Source: Kribbella capetownensis | GTDB taxonomy: Bacteria; Actinomycetota; Actinomycetes; Propionibacteriales; Kribbellaceae | Length of the DNA stretch: 64,000 nt | NCBI RefSeq assembly: GCF_004331485.1 | Contig: NZ_SJKD01000001.1 | Coordinates: 496,001 to 560,000 of the forward strand | Direction of reading: 5' to 3' | Shown here: piece by piece, positions 46,318-54,814 of the stretch | Layout of the letters: each line of letters opens with the position of its first letter | Numbering within the stretch: position 1 is the first letter of the stretch | Position numbers and translations under genes: made by a program | Notes under the pieces: model-generated | Database searches by the model: none | What the model saw: the letters and a program-made list of their open reading frames with translations, nothing else | What the model was told of the DNA's origin: nothing

Positions 46318-47679
46318 TCAGCCGGCTTTGGCGACCAGGGATTGCTGGGTGCGGACCACCTGGGTGGCGAGGGTGGGTTCGTCGAGGGTGACCAGGGTGT
46401 CGTGTTCCACGACGGGATTGCCATTGACCAGCAGGAGTTCCAGTGGGGGCGGGGTGCCTAGGACGAGCGCAGCCACGGGGTCGGCGATGCCGGCGTGGGC
46501 GAGGGTATCGAGACGCCAAACCGCCAAATCGGCCAGCTTGCCGGGCTCCAGCGAGCCGATCTCGTTCTCACGCCCCAGCACGCGGGCACTCCCAACCGTC
46601 GCCAGCTCCAGCGCAGCTCGTACGTCGAGCGCCTGCGGTCCACTGCGAGCACGCGCGAAGAGCAGCGCGTGCCGCATCTCCTCTGCCAGGCTGCCTGCTT
46701 CGTTGCTCGCAGCACCATCCACCCCGAGACCAACCGGCACACCGGCCGCCCGCAGATCGGCAACCCGCGCAATCCCCGCACCCAACCGTGCGTTGGAGCT
46801 CGGACAGTGCGCGACGCCCGTCGCCGTCTCGCCCAGCTGCTTGATCTCCGCGTCGTCGAAGTGGATCCCGTGCGCGAACCACACATCGGACCCGGTCCAC
46901 CCGAGGTCGGCGGCGTACTCGAGCGGCGTACAGCCGAACTTCTGCTGACACCACTCACCTTCGTCGAGGGTCTCGGCCAGGTGCGTGTGCAGCCGGACGC
47001 TCTTCCGCCGCGCCAACTCGGCCGCCTCGCGCATGAGCTCGCCGGTCACGCTGAACGGCGAACACGGCGCAACCACCATCCGCAGCATCGAATCCGCCGC
47101 CGGATCGTGCCATCGGTCGATCGCCGCCTCGGTGGCGATCAGGATCTCGTCCCGATCCTCGACCACCGAGTCCGGCGGCAACCCGCCATCCTTCTCACTG
47201 AGATCCATCGACCCCCGCGATGGATGGAAGCGCAGCCCGATCTCCTGCGCAGCAAGGATTTCCGCCCCGAGCAGATCCCCACCCTCCCGCGGGAACACGT
47301 AGTGGTGATCCGCCGCCGTCGTGCACCCCGTCCGCGCCAGCCGCGCCAACGCGGCCTGCGCACCCACGTGCACGGCGTCCTCGTCGATCCCCGCCCACAC
47401 CGGGTACAGCGTCGTCAGCCAACCGAACAAGGTCGCGTCAGCCGCCAGCCCGCGGGTGACCCATTGATACAAGTGCTGGTGCGTGTTCACGAACCCCGGC
47501 GTGACGAGACACCCCCGTCCGTCGATCACCCGCGCCCCGTCGTACGCCGGGGCCGGCCCCGCCCCGACCGCCACAATTCTGTTGCCCTGGACAACCACAT
47601 GACCGGTGGCGAACTCCCGCCGCTCCCGGTCCACCGTCACCACGGCGGCCCCGTCCACCACGATCGTCACTGCGCTCAT
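46318..47679 (-). CDS. 8-oxoguanine deaminase-type amidohydrolase
   Basis: 453 residues, TrzN/AtzB-like amidohydrolase: GFVNTHQHLYQWVTRGLA (HxH), HHYVFPREGGDLLGAEI, HTHLAETLDEGEWCQQKFGCTPLEYA, FAHGIHFDDAEIKQLGETATGVAHCPSSNARLGAGI and GLGVDGAASNEAGSLAEEM. The pattern is that of 8-oxoguanine deaminases, which make urate from 8-oxoguanine, fitting this cluster; an isoguanine or related purine deaminase is the alternative. ATG at 47679 has AGGAG seven bases upstream. Confidence 0.85.
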   Translation of the reverse strand: MSAVTIVVDGAAVVTVDRERREFATGHVVVQGNRIVAVGAGPAPAYDGARVIDGRGCLVTPGFVNTHQHLYQWVTRGLAADATLFGWLTTLYPVWAGIDEDAVHVGAQAALARLARTGCTTAADHHYVFPREGGDLLGAEILAAQEIGLRFHPSRGSMDLSEKDGGLPPDSVVEDRDEILIATEAAIDRWHDPAADSMLRMVVAPCSPFSVTGELMREAAELARRKSVRLHTHLAETLDEGEWCQQKFGCTPLEYAADLGWTGSDVWFAHGIHFDDAEIKQLGETATGVAHCPSSNARLGAGIARVADLRAAGVPVGLGVDGAASNEAGSLAEEMRHALLFARARSGPQALDVRAALELATVGSARVLGRENEIGSLEPGKLADLAVWRLDTLAHAGIADPVAALVLGTPPPLELLLVNGNPVVEHDTLVTLDEPTLATQVVRTQQSLVAKAG

Positions 47680-47699
47680 CAACCCGCTCCTCACCACGA

Positions 47700-47713
47700 T
47701 TGACCTCAGTCAA
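47700..47713. promoter_or_regulatory. inverted repeat TTGAC-N4-GTCAA before the 8-oxoguanine deaminase gene
   Basis: TTGACCTCAGTCAA is a perfect five-base inverted repeat 21 bases upstream of the ATG at 47679. It differs from the TTCCGTAT palindrome, so this gene may answer to another regulator such as PucR. Confidence 0.4.
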
Positions 47714-47768
47714 CCCCGCGACCCGGAGCCGGGAAACCCACAGCGAGCATGAAGCACGCAGGCGAAAA

Positions 47769-47804
47769 CCCCTGCAGATTGGAGCTTTCTCCAACCTACA
47801 GGGG
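47769..47804. terminator. hairpin after the uricase gene
   Basis: CCCCTG/CAGGGG and TTGGAG/CTCCAA stems are stacked with a symmetric 4x4 internal loop and a CTTT tip. It begins six bases beyond the uricase stop and is followed on the minus strand by a short run ending in TTTT-like bases, a good terminator for the uraD-uraH-uox operon. Confidence 0.7.
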
Positions 47805-47810
47805 CAGTCG

Positions 47811-48716
47811 TCAGCAGAAACCGGGGACGGCGTGCCAGGCGGAGCCGGCCTCGGAGGCGTCGTCGCGGACGACGGTCGCCTCGATCAGCCCGTACGGCCG
47901 GTCGGCGGCGATGAACACCTCGTTGGGGTTCTCCACCCCGAACGGGCTCAGATCCACCAGGAAGTGGTGCTTGTTCGGCGCCGAGAACTTGATCTCGGCC
48001 ACCTCCGGGTGCTGCTGCAGGACCGCTTCGCCCATCCCGTACAGCGTCTGCTGCAGCGCCAGGCTGTGGATCCGCGCGAACTGCTCGAGCAGCAGTGCCT
48101 TGATCTGATCGTACGACTTGTCCCAGTCGACGTCGGTGTGGTCGTACCTCCACCGCGCCACCAGCGAGGTGGCGAGGATCCGGTCGTCGGTCTCCGGCAG
48201 CGTCGTGTACTTGTCCTTGAGGAAGCCGTGGAACTCCGAGCCGGTGGACTTCAGCAGGGTCAGGTCCTGTACGCCGGAGACGACGTACGTCGTGCGCTCG
48301 TCACCGCGGCCCTCGACGTTCACGATCGTCGTCCGTACGCCGCTGCCGGCGCGGACGAACGAGTGGTCGTGGGGCTCGCCGTCGACACTGATCCGTTCCC
48401 ACGGGTACTCCTCGATCGCGATCCGGGCGCCGTCGGCGGCCGGGGCGACCTCGAGGAAATGCGCACCGAGCGTGAGCGCGAAGTCCTCGATCGCGCCGAC
48501 GCCCTTCTCCTTGGCGAACGCGAACGCGGTGTTCTTCTGCGTGTCGGTCGGCAGCACGTCACGCTGGTCGCCGCTGGTGTGTGCGTCCTCGAACCGGCCG
48601 CGCAGTGCGGACGACACGTTCAGGTCGCGGATCTGGTGGCGGGGCGTGTCGCGGTAGATCCGGACCACGCGGCTCTCGGCCTTGCCGTACTGGTTCGCAC
48701 CCAGGTGGATGGCCAT
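47811..48716 (-). CDS. uox: urate oxidase (uricase)
   Basis: 301 residues, cofactor-free. Oxidises urate to 5-hydroxyisourate. N-terminal LGANQYGKAESRVVRI, catalytic Thr/Lys segment VLPTDTQKNTAFAFAKEKG, VQDLTLLKSTGSEFHGFLKDKYTTL, and near the C-terminus EIKFSAPNKHHFLVDLSPFGVENPNEVFIAADRPYGLI are uricase signatures. ATG at 48716 fits the family N-terminus; a TTG at 48725 that overlaps the uraH stop would add three residues but has no spaced Shine-Dalgarno. Confidence 0.95.
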   Translation of the reverse strand: MAIHLGANQYGKAESRVVRIYRDTPRHQIRDLNVSSALRGRFEDAHTSGDQRDVLPTDTQKNTAFAFAKEKGVGAIEDFALTLGAHFLEVAPAADGARIAIEEYPWERISVDGEPHDHSFVRAGSGVRTTIVNVEGRGDERTTYVVSGVQDLTLLKSTGSEFHGFLKDKYTTLPETDDRILATSLVARWRYDHTDVDWDKSYDQIKALLLEQFARIHSLALQQTLYGMGEAVLQQHPEVAEIKFSAPNKHHFLVDLSPFGVENPNEVFIAADRPYGLIEATVVRDDASEAGSAWHAVPGFC

Positions 48717-48721
48717 CGGGA

Positions 48722-49051
48722 TCAACTCCCTCGGTAGGTGGAAAAGGCGAACGGGCTGAGCAGCAGCGGAACGTGGTGGTGCCGCTCGTCGGTGATCGTG
48801 AACGTCACGGTGACCTCGGGAAAGAAGATGTCCTGGCCGGACGCTTCCGCATACGCGGCCACGTCGAACCAGAGCCGATACGTCCCAGCCTCGAGCCCCG
48901 TCCCCAAACCCGCGACCCGCCCGTCGTCGTCGGTCGTGGCCGACGCGAGAACCACGGTCTCCTCGGCCTTGACCCGGGACAGCTGGACCGGCACGCCACT
49001 GGCAGGGAGCCCGAGACCGGTGTCGAGGACGTGCGTGCTGACACTGCTCAT
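48722..49051 (-). CDS. uraH: 5-hydroxyisourate hydrolase (transthyretin-like)
   Basis: 109 residues. Hydrolyses 5-hydroxyisourate to OHCU. STHVLDTGLGLPASGVPVQL at the N-terminus, HHHVPLLLSPFAFSTYRGS at the C-terminus with the diagnostic YRGS end. Middle gene of a uraD-uraH-uox operon; ATG at 49051 overlaps the uraD stop (ATGA). Confidence 0.95.
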   Translation of the reverse strand: MSSVSTHVLDTGLGLPASGVPVQLSRVKAEETVVLASATTDDDGRVAGLGTGLEAGTYRLWFDVAAYAEASGQDIFFPEVTVTFTITDERHHHVPLLLSPFAFSTYRGS

Positions 49052-49548
49052 GCCTGGACCTCCAGCACCTTGCTCAGCCGGAGCAGAGCGATCTTGCGCA
49101 GTTCGTCCCGTACGACGGCGGCTTCGGTGACGTCGTCGTGGTCGAGCCGCCGGCGCAGGCTGGCGAGCATCTGCTCGGCCGACAGCCCGGTTGCGCAGAT
49201 CAGGAAGACCCGGCCGAACCGCTGCTCGTACTCGCGATTCCCGTCGGCGAGGGCCGAACGCACGTCAGGATCCTCGCCGACCCCGGACTGCTCCTTGCGC
49301 GACCACGCCGCCTCGGTGCCCGCCCCGGACGGCCGGTCGCCGATCCGCGGGTGCGCGGCCAGCGCCTGGTCGACCTCGGTGTCGTCGAGGTCCCGGAGCA
49401 ACTGGTCCGCGACCGCGGTCAGCGCCGTGACCTCGCCGTACGGGCGTTTGGCGATGATGCCGTCGACCCAGCGCGGAACGTCGCAGCAGGCCGACAACTG
49501 GGGACGCAGCCGGCCGGCGGGCGCGGAGTTGAACTCCTGCAGGTCCAC
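49048..49548 (-). CDS. uraD: OHCU decarboxylase (stand-alone)
   Basis: 166 residues. Decarboxylates 2-oxo-4-hydroxy-4-carboxy-5-ureidoimidazoline to S-allantoin. Catalytic His66 (AAHPRIGDRP) and Glu86 (SRKEQSG) are intact, unlike the domain fused to the permease at 38.4 kb. GTG start at 49548; the promoter with an IclR-type palindrome lies immediately upstream. Confidence 0.94.
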   Translation of the reverse strand: MDLQEFNSAPAGRLRPQLSACCDVPRWVDGIIAKRPYGEVTALTAVADQLLRDLDDTEVDQALAAHPRIGDRPSGAGTEAAWSRKEQSGVGEDPDVRSALADGNREYEQRFGRVFLICATGLSAEQMLASLRRRLDHDDVTEAAVVRDELRKIALLRLSKVLEVQA

Positions 49549-49579
49549 GGATCACACCTTCTCGAATCCTGAAACTTAC

Positions 49580-49623
49580 TTTCCGTATGACGAAAGCCTG
49601 ACATGCACCTCGCCTGACGTCAA
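49580..49623 (-). promoter_or_regulatory. uraD-uraH-uox promoter with IclR-type operator
   Basis: On the minus strand TTGACG (49618-49623) and CAGGCT (49595-49600) are 17 bases apart. The palindrome TTTCCGTATGACGAAA occupies 49580-49595 on the plus strand, abutting the -10 box and covering the start site. It shares TTCCGTAT with the hyi and DUF6986 operators. Confidence 0.65.
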
Positions 49624-49657
49624 CAGTTTGTTGAAGTTTGGCCGGGCGGGCAAGTGT

Positions 49658-50032
49658 TCAGGCCTGATCGCGGGCGCGGTTCAGGTAGTTGTAGACGGTG
49701 AAGCGGGTGACGCCGAGCGCCTCGGCAACGATCTCGGCCGACTTCCGGAACTCGAACGCGCCCCGCTCCTCCAGCCGCAGTACCGCTTGCTGCTTATCGG
49801 TCCGCGACAACTCACGCAACGGCCGGCCGAACTCCTCGGCGACCTCCGCGAGCAGAGTGTGCACACCGCCCTCGGGTTTACGAGTCAGACGTACCGCGAC
49901 CACGGGCTCACCATCCCAGAGCAGCGGAACGTCGTCCGGCCGCGCGTCGCCCGGTGACACCAGCTCGGCGTTCAGTCGCTCGACCAACGGCGTGATCGCG
50001 ACGACGAGCGGATGCTGGTCCTTGTCAGCCAT
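49658..50032 (-). CDS. small HTH_22-type transcriptional regulator
   Basis: 124 residues. C-terminal HTH region LSRTDKQQAVLRLEERGAFEFRKSAEIVAEALGVTRFTVYNYLNRARD resembles the HTH_22 (YheO/DauR-type) domain. The N-terminal half lacks a full PAS-like sensor and is short for that family. ATG at 50032 overlaps the thiamine-binding protein gene by eight bases. Its 3' end borders the uricase operon promoter, so it may modulate ureide genes. Confidence 0.75.
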   Translation of the reverse strand: MADKDQHPLVVAITPLVERLNAELVSPGDARPDDVPLLWDGEPVVAVRLTRKPEGGVHTLLAEVAEEFGRPLRELSRTDKQQAVLRLEERGAFEFRKSAEIVAEALGVTRFTVYNYLNRARDQA

Positions 50033-50264
50033 CGCGTCGTACCTGCAGCGTCACCTGGCTGGCGCCGCTGGCGAAGGCGGCCTCCAATACGCCGGTCAGC
50101 GTGGGCAGCAGGAGTTCCTGTTCGCCGCGCACGAGCGTGCCCAACGGCCCGAACTCGCACTCCAGGCCGGCCTCCTCCGCGACGCGCAGCGCCTCGGTGG
50201 CGTGCGCGGGCGGCTGCCCTTCGACGTCGAAGGGTTCCGTGGTGAACTCCGCAACCAGTCGCAT
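50025..50264 (-). CDS. thiamine-binding protein (MTH1187/YkoF-like)
   Basis: 79 residues, one ferredoxin-like thiamine-binding domain: LVAEFTTEPFDVEGQPPAHATEALRVAEEAGLECEFGPLGTLVRGEQELLLPTL, the start and length matching this small cytosolic family. It binds hydroxymethylpyrimidine or thiamine. The neighbouring pathway depends on the ThDP enzyme Gcl, so local thiamine handling is conceivable; that link is inference. Confidence 0.75.
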   Translation of the reverse strand: MRLVAEFTTEPFDVEGQPPAHATEALRVAEEAGLECEFGPLGTLVRGEQELLLPTLTGVLEAAFASGASQVTLQVRRDG

Positions 50265-50296
50265 GCCGCGAGGCTAGCGACCAGCAGGCCAGTGGG

Positions 50297-51559
50297 TCAC
50301 GACCGCAGCGGTCGACGCGCCAACTTGGACAGACCGGCGCTGTCGACGCCGATCAGTTTGTCGACTTCCGCCTGGTCGACAGCGCCACACTCCATCCCGC
50401 GCAGGATGAAGCCGGCGAGAGCCGCGGCCGTGGCCGGCTCGTCCAGGTAGCCCGAGTCGCCCTGACCCAGGTACGCACGCAGTCGAGCCGCCGCCGTCTC
50501 CAGACCCTCACGGTAGAAGAGATAGTTCGCGACGAACCGCGTGGGCAGCTGGGCGGGATGCATGTCCCAACCCTGGTAGATCCCGCGGCCGAGCGAACGT
50601 CGTACCAGCCGCAGGTGGAGTCGCCAGGCCGCGTGCACCGCGTCAGCCGATCCGACCGGAAGCACATTCGTCGAGCCGTCCGACACGAACACACCAGTCC
50701 CGGCCGCGGCCAGCTGCATGACGTCCTTGGCGTGGTCGGCGACCGGATGCTCCATGCTCTGGTACGCCGCAGCGACACCCAACGAGGCCGAGTAGTCGTA
50801 CGTGCCGTAGTGCAGACCGGTCACGCGGCCGGCACCCGCCTTGATCATCCGGGCCACCAGCGCAGTCCCGTCGGAACCGAGGATCGACTGTGGCGTCTCG
50901 ACCTGGATCTCGAACTTCAGCGATCCTGCCGGCACTCCGTGCTCGGCTTCGACCGCATCGAGCACGAGCATCATCGCCTCGACCTGCTCGACCGACGTCA
51001 CCTTCGGCAATGTGATCACGAAGCCCTCGGTCAGCGCGCCGCCCAGCTCGCGGACGAACAGGTCCAGCGTCCGCACGCCACGTCGCCGGCTCGGCGCCTC
51101 CAGCGATTTGATCCGCAGCCCGTGGTACGGCGGCGCCACGCCGGCGGTCACGGTCTCCGCGAGGGATCTCGCCGCGGCCACCGCTGCCGCGTCCTCCTGA
51201 TCGTCCGGCCTGGTCCCGTAGCCGTCCTCGAAGTCGATCCGCAGATCCTCGATCGGCTCCCGCTCGAGCTTCGCCCGGACCAGTTCGTACAGCTCATCCG
51301 TGAGCACCGGTCCAGGGTCACCCGTCGGGACAGCCAGCGCCTCGGCCAGTTGCGCGGCGGAGGCGCCGTACTCGCCAAGTGCGGCGCGGGCTTCGGCGCC
51401 CCACTCGTCGACCGTGCGGGCGTCGTACCGATCGGCGGGGACGTAGACGGTGTGCACGGGCTGGCGGACGCCGCGGTCTCCCGGGTAGTCCGCGGAGAGC
51501 GCCGCGTCGGCCTCCGCCAGGCGCCGATCCAGCTCGCCGACCAGGTCATCCAGGCCCAT
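50297..51559 (-). CDS. DUF6986-type HpcH/HpaI/CitE-like aldolase or lyase
   Basis: 420 residues, CitE-like TIM barrel: LRIDFEDGYGTRPDDQEDAAA with acidic metal-site residues, GLRIKSLEAPSRRRGVRTLDLFV with Arg residues, FVITLPKVTSVEQVEAMM, KFEIQVETPQSILGSDG, and GLHYGTYDYSASLGV. The family handles CoA-thioester or oxoacid aldol chemistry and is structurally related to malate synthase. The TTCCGTAT palindrome overlaps its promoter, placing it in the ureide/glyoxylate regulon, so glyoxylate is a plausible substrate. ATG at 51559 has GGAGG six bases upstream. Confidence 0.82.
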   Translation of the reverse strand: MGLDDLVGELDRRLAEADAALSADYPGDRGVRQPVHTVYVPADRYDARTVDEWGAEARAALGEYGASAAQLAEALAVPTGDPGPVLTDELYELVRAKLEREPIEDLRIDFEDGYGTRPDDQEDAAAVAAARSLAETVTAGVAPPYHGLRIKSLEAPSRRRGVRTLDLFVRELGGALTEGFVITLPKVTSVEQVEAMMLVLDAVEAEHGVPAGSLKFEIQVETPQSILGSDGTALVARMIKAGAGRVTGLHYGTYDYSASLGVAAAYQSMEHPVADHAKDVMQLAAAGTGVFVSDGSTNVLPVGSADAVHAAWRLHLRLVRRSLGRGIYQGWDMHPAQLPTRFVANYLFYREGLETAAARLRAYLGQGDSGYLDEPATAAALAGFILRGMECGAVDQAEVDKLIGVDSAGLSKLARRPLRS

Positions 51560-51580
51560 ACCCGCCTCCAAAGGCTATCT

Positions 51581-51624
51581 TTTCCGTATTGCGGAGACTA
51601 ATATCTACTGTGCGGAAGAAGCAA
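51581..51624 (-). promoter_or_regulatory. DUF6986 gene promoter with IclR-type operator
   Basis: On the minus strand TTGCTT (51619-51624) and TAGTCT (51595-51600) are 18 bases apart. TTCCGTATTGCGGAG at 51582-51596 overlaps the -10 edge and start site, matching the operators before hyi and uraD. Confidence 0.6.
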
Positions 51625-51651
51625 TGTCACTGGCCTTCCGAGATCTGGGGC

Positions 51652-51671
51652 TAAACTTCCGTGATCCGGAA
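51652..51671 (+). promoter_or_regulatory. iclR autoregulatory site
   Basis: TAAACT at 51652-51657 is a -10 box for the IclR gene. It runs into TTCCGTGATCCGGAA (51657-51671), a perfect TTCCG/CGGAA palindrome of the same class as the ureide operators. It lies between the two divergent genes, so the regulator probably represses itself. Confidence 0.6.
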
Positions 51672-51687
51672 AGAGAGGCGGAGTCCC

Positions 51688-52452
51688 GTGGCCGAAGCGA
51701 ACGGCGGCAAGGCGCGCACCGGCAGTGTGCAGTCGATCGAGCGCGCGTTCGGCCTGCTCGAAACCATGGCCGACGCGGGCGGGATGATGGGGCTGTCCCA
51801 ACTGGCCAACGCCTCCGGTCTGCCGCTGCCGACGATCCACCGGCTGGTTCGTACTCTCGTCGACCTCGGCTACCTGCGCCAGGAGCCGTCCCGGCAGTAC
51901 GTGCTCGGCCCGAGACTGATCCGGCTCGGCGAGAGTTCGTCCCACATGCTGAGTGTCTGGGCCCGGCCGCATCTGGCCCGGCTGGTCGACGACCTCGGCG
52001 AGTCGGCCAACATGGCGATGCTCGACGGCGACCAGATCGTGTACCTCGCGCAGGTTCCGTCCCGGCACTCGATGCGGATGTTCACCGAGGTCGGCCGCCG
52101 CGTCCTGCCGCACTGCACCGCGGTCGGCAAAGCGATCCTCGCCCAGATCCCCGAGGCCGAGGTCCGCGAGCTGCTGCACCGCACCGGCATGCCCAAGCAC
52201 ACCGACAACACCATCACCGATCCGGACGCGTTCACAGCCCAACTGCGCAACGCCGAGGAGCACGGGTACGCCATGGACGAGGGCGAGCAGGAACTCGGTG
52301 TTCGCTGCGTCGCGGTCGCCGTACCCGATGCCCCGTCCCGGCTGGCCATGTCCATCTCAGGTCCTGCCGGCCGCATGACCGAAGCCCTCGTCGACCGGGC
52401 CGTCCCCCTGCTCACCCAGGCCGCGAAGTCTCTCTCCGACGACCTGCGCTAG
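51688..52452 (+). CDS. IclR-family regulator, probable AllR-like repressor of the ureide regulon
   Basis: 254 residues. N-terminal winged HTH at about 10-75 (SVQSIERAFGLLETMADAGGMMGLSQLANASGLPLPTIHRLVRTLVDLGYLRQE), then the IclR effector domain (ARLVDDLGESANMAMLDGDQIVYLAQV, RVLPHCTAVGKAILAQI, GYAMDEGEQELGVRCVAVAV). GTG at 51688 has GGCGGAG upstream; GTG at 51661 would start inside the operator. AllR-type IclR proteins respond to glyoxylate or allantoin. Convergent overlap of four bases with the Nudix gene. Confidence 0.9.
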   Translation: MAEANGGKARTGSVQSIERAFGLLETMADAGGMMGLSQLANASGLPLPTIHRLVRTLVDLGYLRQEPSRQYVLGPRLIRLGESSSHMLSVWARPHLARLVDDLGESANMAMLDGDQIVYLAQVPSRHSMRMFTEVGRRVLPHCTAVGKAILAQIPEAEVRELLHRTGMPKHTDNTITDPDAFTAQLRNAEEHGYAMDEGEQELGVRCVAVAVPDAPSRLAMSISGPAGRMTEALVDRAVPLLTQAAKSLSDDLR

Positions 52453-52919
52453 TGCTGGATGAAGCCGCCGATCGGGACGGGCGGAACGTGCCCGGTGGGC
52501 GGCTGGGTCTGTGCGAGGGCCAGGCCGACATCGACCAGCGACGACCGCTGCAGACCGGCCACGTCCGGGATCGGTGTCCAGACCGACTCCGCGATGTCGC
52601 CGTCAGGCTCCGGCCGCAGCTCCCCGCCGGTGATCCGGACCTGGTAGAAGATGCCGACGTTCTGGTGCTCGGTGCCCGCGTTGGCCTCGCTCGCGGGAAT
52701 CACCCGGGAGTCCACGCCCAGCAGGCGCTCCACCACGGCGTCGCAGCCGGTCTCCTCGGCGACCTCCCGGATCACCGCATCGAACGGATCCTCCGACTGC
52801 TCGACCCGACCGCCGGGAAACGTCCAGTTGGTCGCGCCGGTCAGCGGTGACACATACCGCGAGACCAGGACGCGCCCGTCCACGATGCACACGGCGTACG
52901 CCGCCAGCCGAAAAGACAC
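52449..52919 (-). CDS. Nudix hydrolase
   Basis: 156 residues. Intact Nudix box: GGRVEQSEDPFDAVIREVAEETGC around residues 36-59 (G-x5-E-x7-REVxEExG). N-terminal YAVCIVDGRVLVSRYVSPLTG. It hydrolyses a nucleoside diphosphate linked to X; substrate not inferable. GTG start at 52919. The stop shares CTAG with the convergent iclR stop. Confidence 0.9.
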   Translation of the reverse strand: MSFRLAAYAVCIVDGRVLVSRYVSPLTGATNWTFPGGRVEQSEDPFDAVIREVAEETGCDAVVERLLGVDSRVIPASEANAGTEHQNVGIFYQVRITGGELRPEPDGDIAESVWTPIPDVAGLQRSSLVDVGLALAQTQPPTGHVPPVPIGGFIQH

Positions 52920-52963
52920 CGACGCACCCTAAGCCGAGCCGGCGGTCACCCGCACGCGAGTTA

Positions 52964-53539
52964 TCAGAGCTGGTACGTGCGCCAGCGTTCCGTCAGCGTG
53001 TAGCCGAGGGACTCGTTGGCGCGCAGGCTGCCGACGTTCGCGGCGGCACCGCCGGTGCTGAACCGCGTGATGCCGATGTCGAGGAAGGCGAGGATCGAGG
53101 CAGCCTTCACGGCCTGGGCGACACCGCGACGGCGGTGCGTCGACAGCACCGAGGTGAACCTGGTGTCGCCGAAACCCTCGTGTGAGCGGATGGCGGTCGC
53201 ACCGACCAAGCGGGAGCCGTCGAAGGCCCCGAAGACCCGGTACTCCGGCCACAGCGCGCGGACCGTGGCCAGGTCTCCGACCACGCGATGCGTCGCCTGC
53301 GTGTACGGGTAGTCGGACTCGTTGGTCTTCTCCAGAGCGTGCAGCAACGCTGCCGACTCCGGACCCAGCTCCCGGATGCTCAGGCCGCCGGCGGTGGCTC
53401 GTCGTACGGCTGATTCGAGCAGCTCACGGTCCGGGTCGTACAGGCGGACTGCCCAGGACTCGGCGACCACGCGGTAGCCGGCTGCCTCCAGCTCGGCACA
53501 CCGCGGGTCACCTTCCTGCACAATTTCGTGATCGCCCAT
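52964..53539 (-). CDS. GNAT N-acetyltransferase
   Basis: 191 residues. An N-terminal region of about 45 residues precedes the GNAT domain: LSIRELGPESAALLHALEKTNESDYP, LVGATAIRSHEGFGDTRFTSVLSTHRRRGVAQAVKAASILAFLDIG with the acetyl-CoA loop RRRGVA, and the conserved Asn in NVGSLRANESLGYTL. Substrate unknown. The Nudix gene lies 44 bases downstream, possibly co-transcribed. Confidence 0.86.
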   Translation of the reverse strand: MGDHEIVQEGDPRCAELEAAGYRVVAESWAVRLYDPDRELLESAVRRATAGGLSIRELGPESAALLHALEKTNESDYPYTQATHRVVGDLATVRALWPEYRVFGAFDGSRLVGATAIRSHEGFGDTRFTSVLSTHRRRGVAQAVKAASILAFLDIGITRFSTGGAAANVGSLRANESLGYTLTERWRTYQL

Positions 53540-53549
53540 TCTGCGATTG

Positions 53550-54554
53550 TCAGCCCAGCTTGCGCAGCAACGGAAGAACGTCGGCGGTGAACTGGGTCAG
53601 GAATCGCTCCTGATCCTGGCCCGGGCCGTGCACGACGAAGTGGTTGAAACCGGCGTCGAGGTACGGCTGCAGCTGCTTCACGACCTCGTCAGGGTCTGAC
53701 GCGACGATCCAGCGCTGCGCAACCTGCTCGATCGGCAGCTCGTCGGCGAGCCGCTCCATCTCGGTCGCGCTCGTGACGCTGTGCTTCTGCTCGGGCGTCA
53801 GCGACAGCGGAGCCCAGAACCGGGTGTTCTCCAGCGCCTGCGCCGGGTCGCGGTCGTACGACACCTTGACCTCGAGCATCCGGTCGATGTCCTCGAACGT
53901 CTTGCCGGCCTTCTCCGCGCCTTCCTTCACCGCCGGGATCAGCTTCTCGGTGTAGAGGTCCATTCCCTTGCCGGACGTCGCGATGAACCCGTCACCCGCG
54001 CGGCCGGCGTACCTGGCGACCAACGGTCCACCGGCGGCGACGTACACCTTGAGCGGTGTCTCGGGCCGGTCGTAGATGAATGCGTCGACGGTCTTGTAGT
54101 ACGGGCCCTCGGAGCTCACGCCGTCCTTCGTCCACAGGTCGCGGATCAGCTGCACGGACTCCCGCAGCCGGGCGAACCGCTCCTTGAACTCGGGCCACTC
54201 CATCCCCGACACGGCGATCTCGTTCAGCGCCTCGCCGGTGCCGACGCCGAGCATCACGCGGCCCGGGTACAGCTCGCCGAGGGTGGCGAACGCCTGCGCG
54301 ATCACCGCCGGGTTGTACCGGAAGGTCGGCGTCAGCACCGACGTACCGAGCAGCACCCGGTTCGTCCGCTCGCCGACCGCCGCCAGCCAGGCCAGCGCGA
54401 AGGGGGCGTGACCACCCTCGTGCCGCCACGGCAGGAAGTGGTCCGACACCGTCACGCTGTCGAGCCCGAGCTCCTCCGCCCGGACCGAGTACTCCACCAG
54501 CTCCCGCGGCCCGAACTGTTCCGCCGACGCCTTGTACCCGACTCGAATGCTCAC
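53550..54554 (-). CDS. fgd: F420-dependent glucose-6-phosphate dehydrogenase
   Basis: 334 residues. Very close to mycobacterial Fgd: [47 protein letters not shown] at the N-terminus with the catalytic-region His/Trp, [47 protein letters not shown], and [27 protein letters not shown]. It reduces coenzyme F420 with glucose 6-phosphate, supplying F420H2 to other enzymes such as LLM oxidoreductases. GTG at 54554 has GGGAG six bases upstream; the family starts here. Confidence 0.92.
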   Translation of the reverse strand: MSIRVGYKASAEQFGPRELVEYSVRAEELGLDSVTVSDHFLPWRHEGGHAPFALAWLAAVGERTNRVLLGTSVLTPTFRYNPAVIAQAFATLGELYPGRVMLGVGTGEALNEIAVSGMEWPEFKERFARLRESVQLIRDLWTKDGVSSEGPYYKTVDAFIYDRPETPLKVYVAAGGPLVARYAGRAGDGFIATSGKGMDLYTEKLIPAVKEGAEKAGKTFEDIDRMLEVKVSYDRDPAQALENTRFWAPLSLTPEQKHSVTSATEMERLADELPIEQVAQRWIVASDPDEVVKQLQPYLDAGFNHFVVHGPGQDQERFLTQFTADVLPLLRKLG

Positions 54555-54814
54555 CCTTAGCTCCCAAACGTCGTCCACGTCGTACTTCCGATGACAACCG
54601 CGTGCGACTCCGACTTTATGCCGGTGGTGTTTGACCACGAGCAGTCGGTCAGCAAGGATGTGGATCCGGCGCGGCCCGCGCCTCACCTTCGTCGACCGGC
54701 CCCAGCCTGGTCACACGAGAAGGCAAAGGGACTTCCTGTCTCGGGCCGCTCGTCCTGGTCAGCCGCCTCGGACGGGATCGCTGGGGGATCGCGTGCGAGT
54801 GCGTGGAAGGCCAG

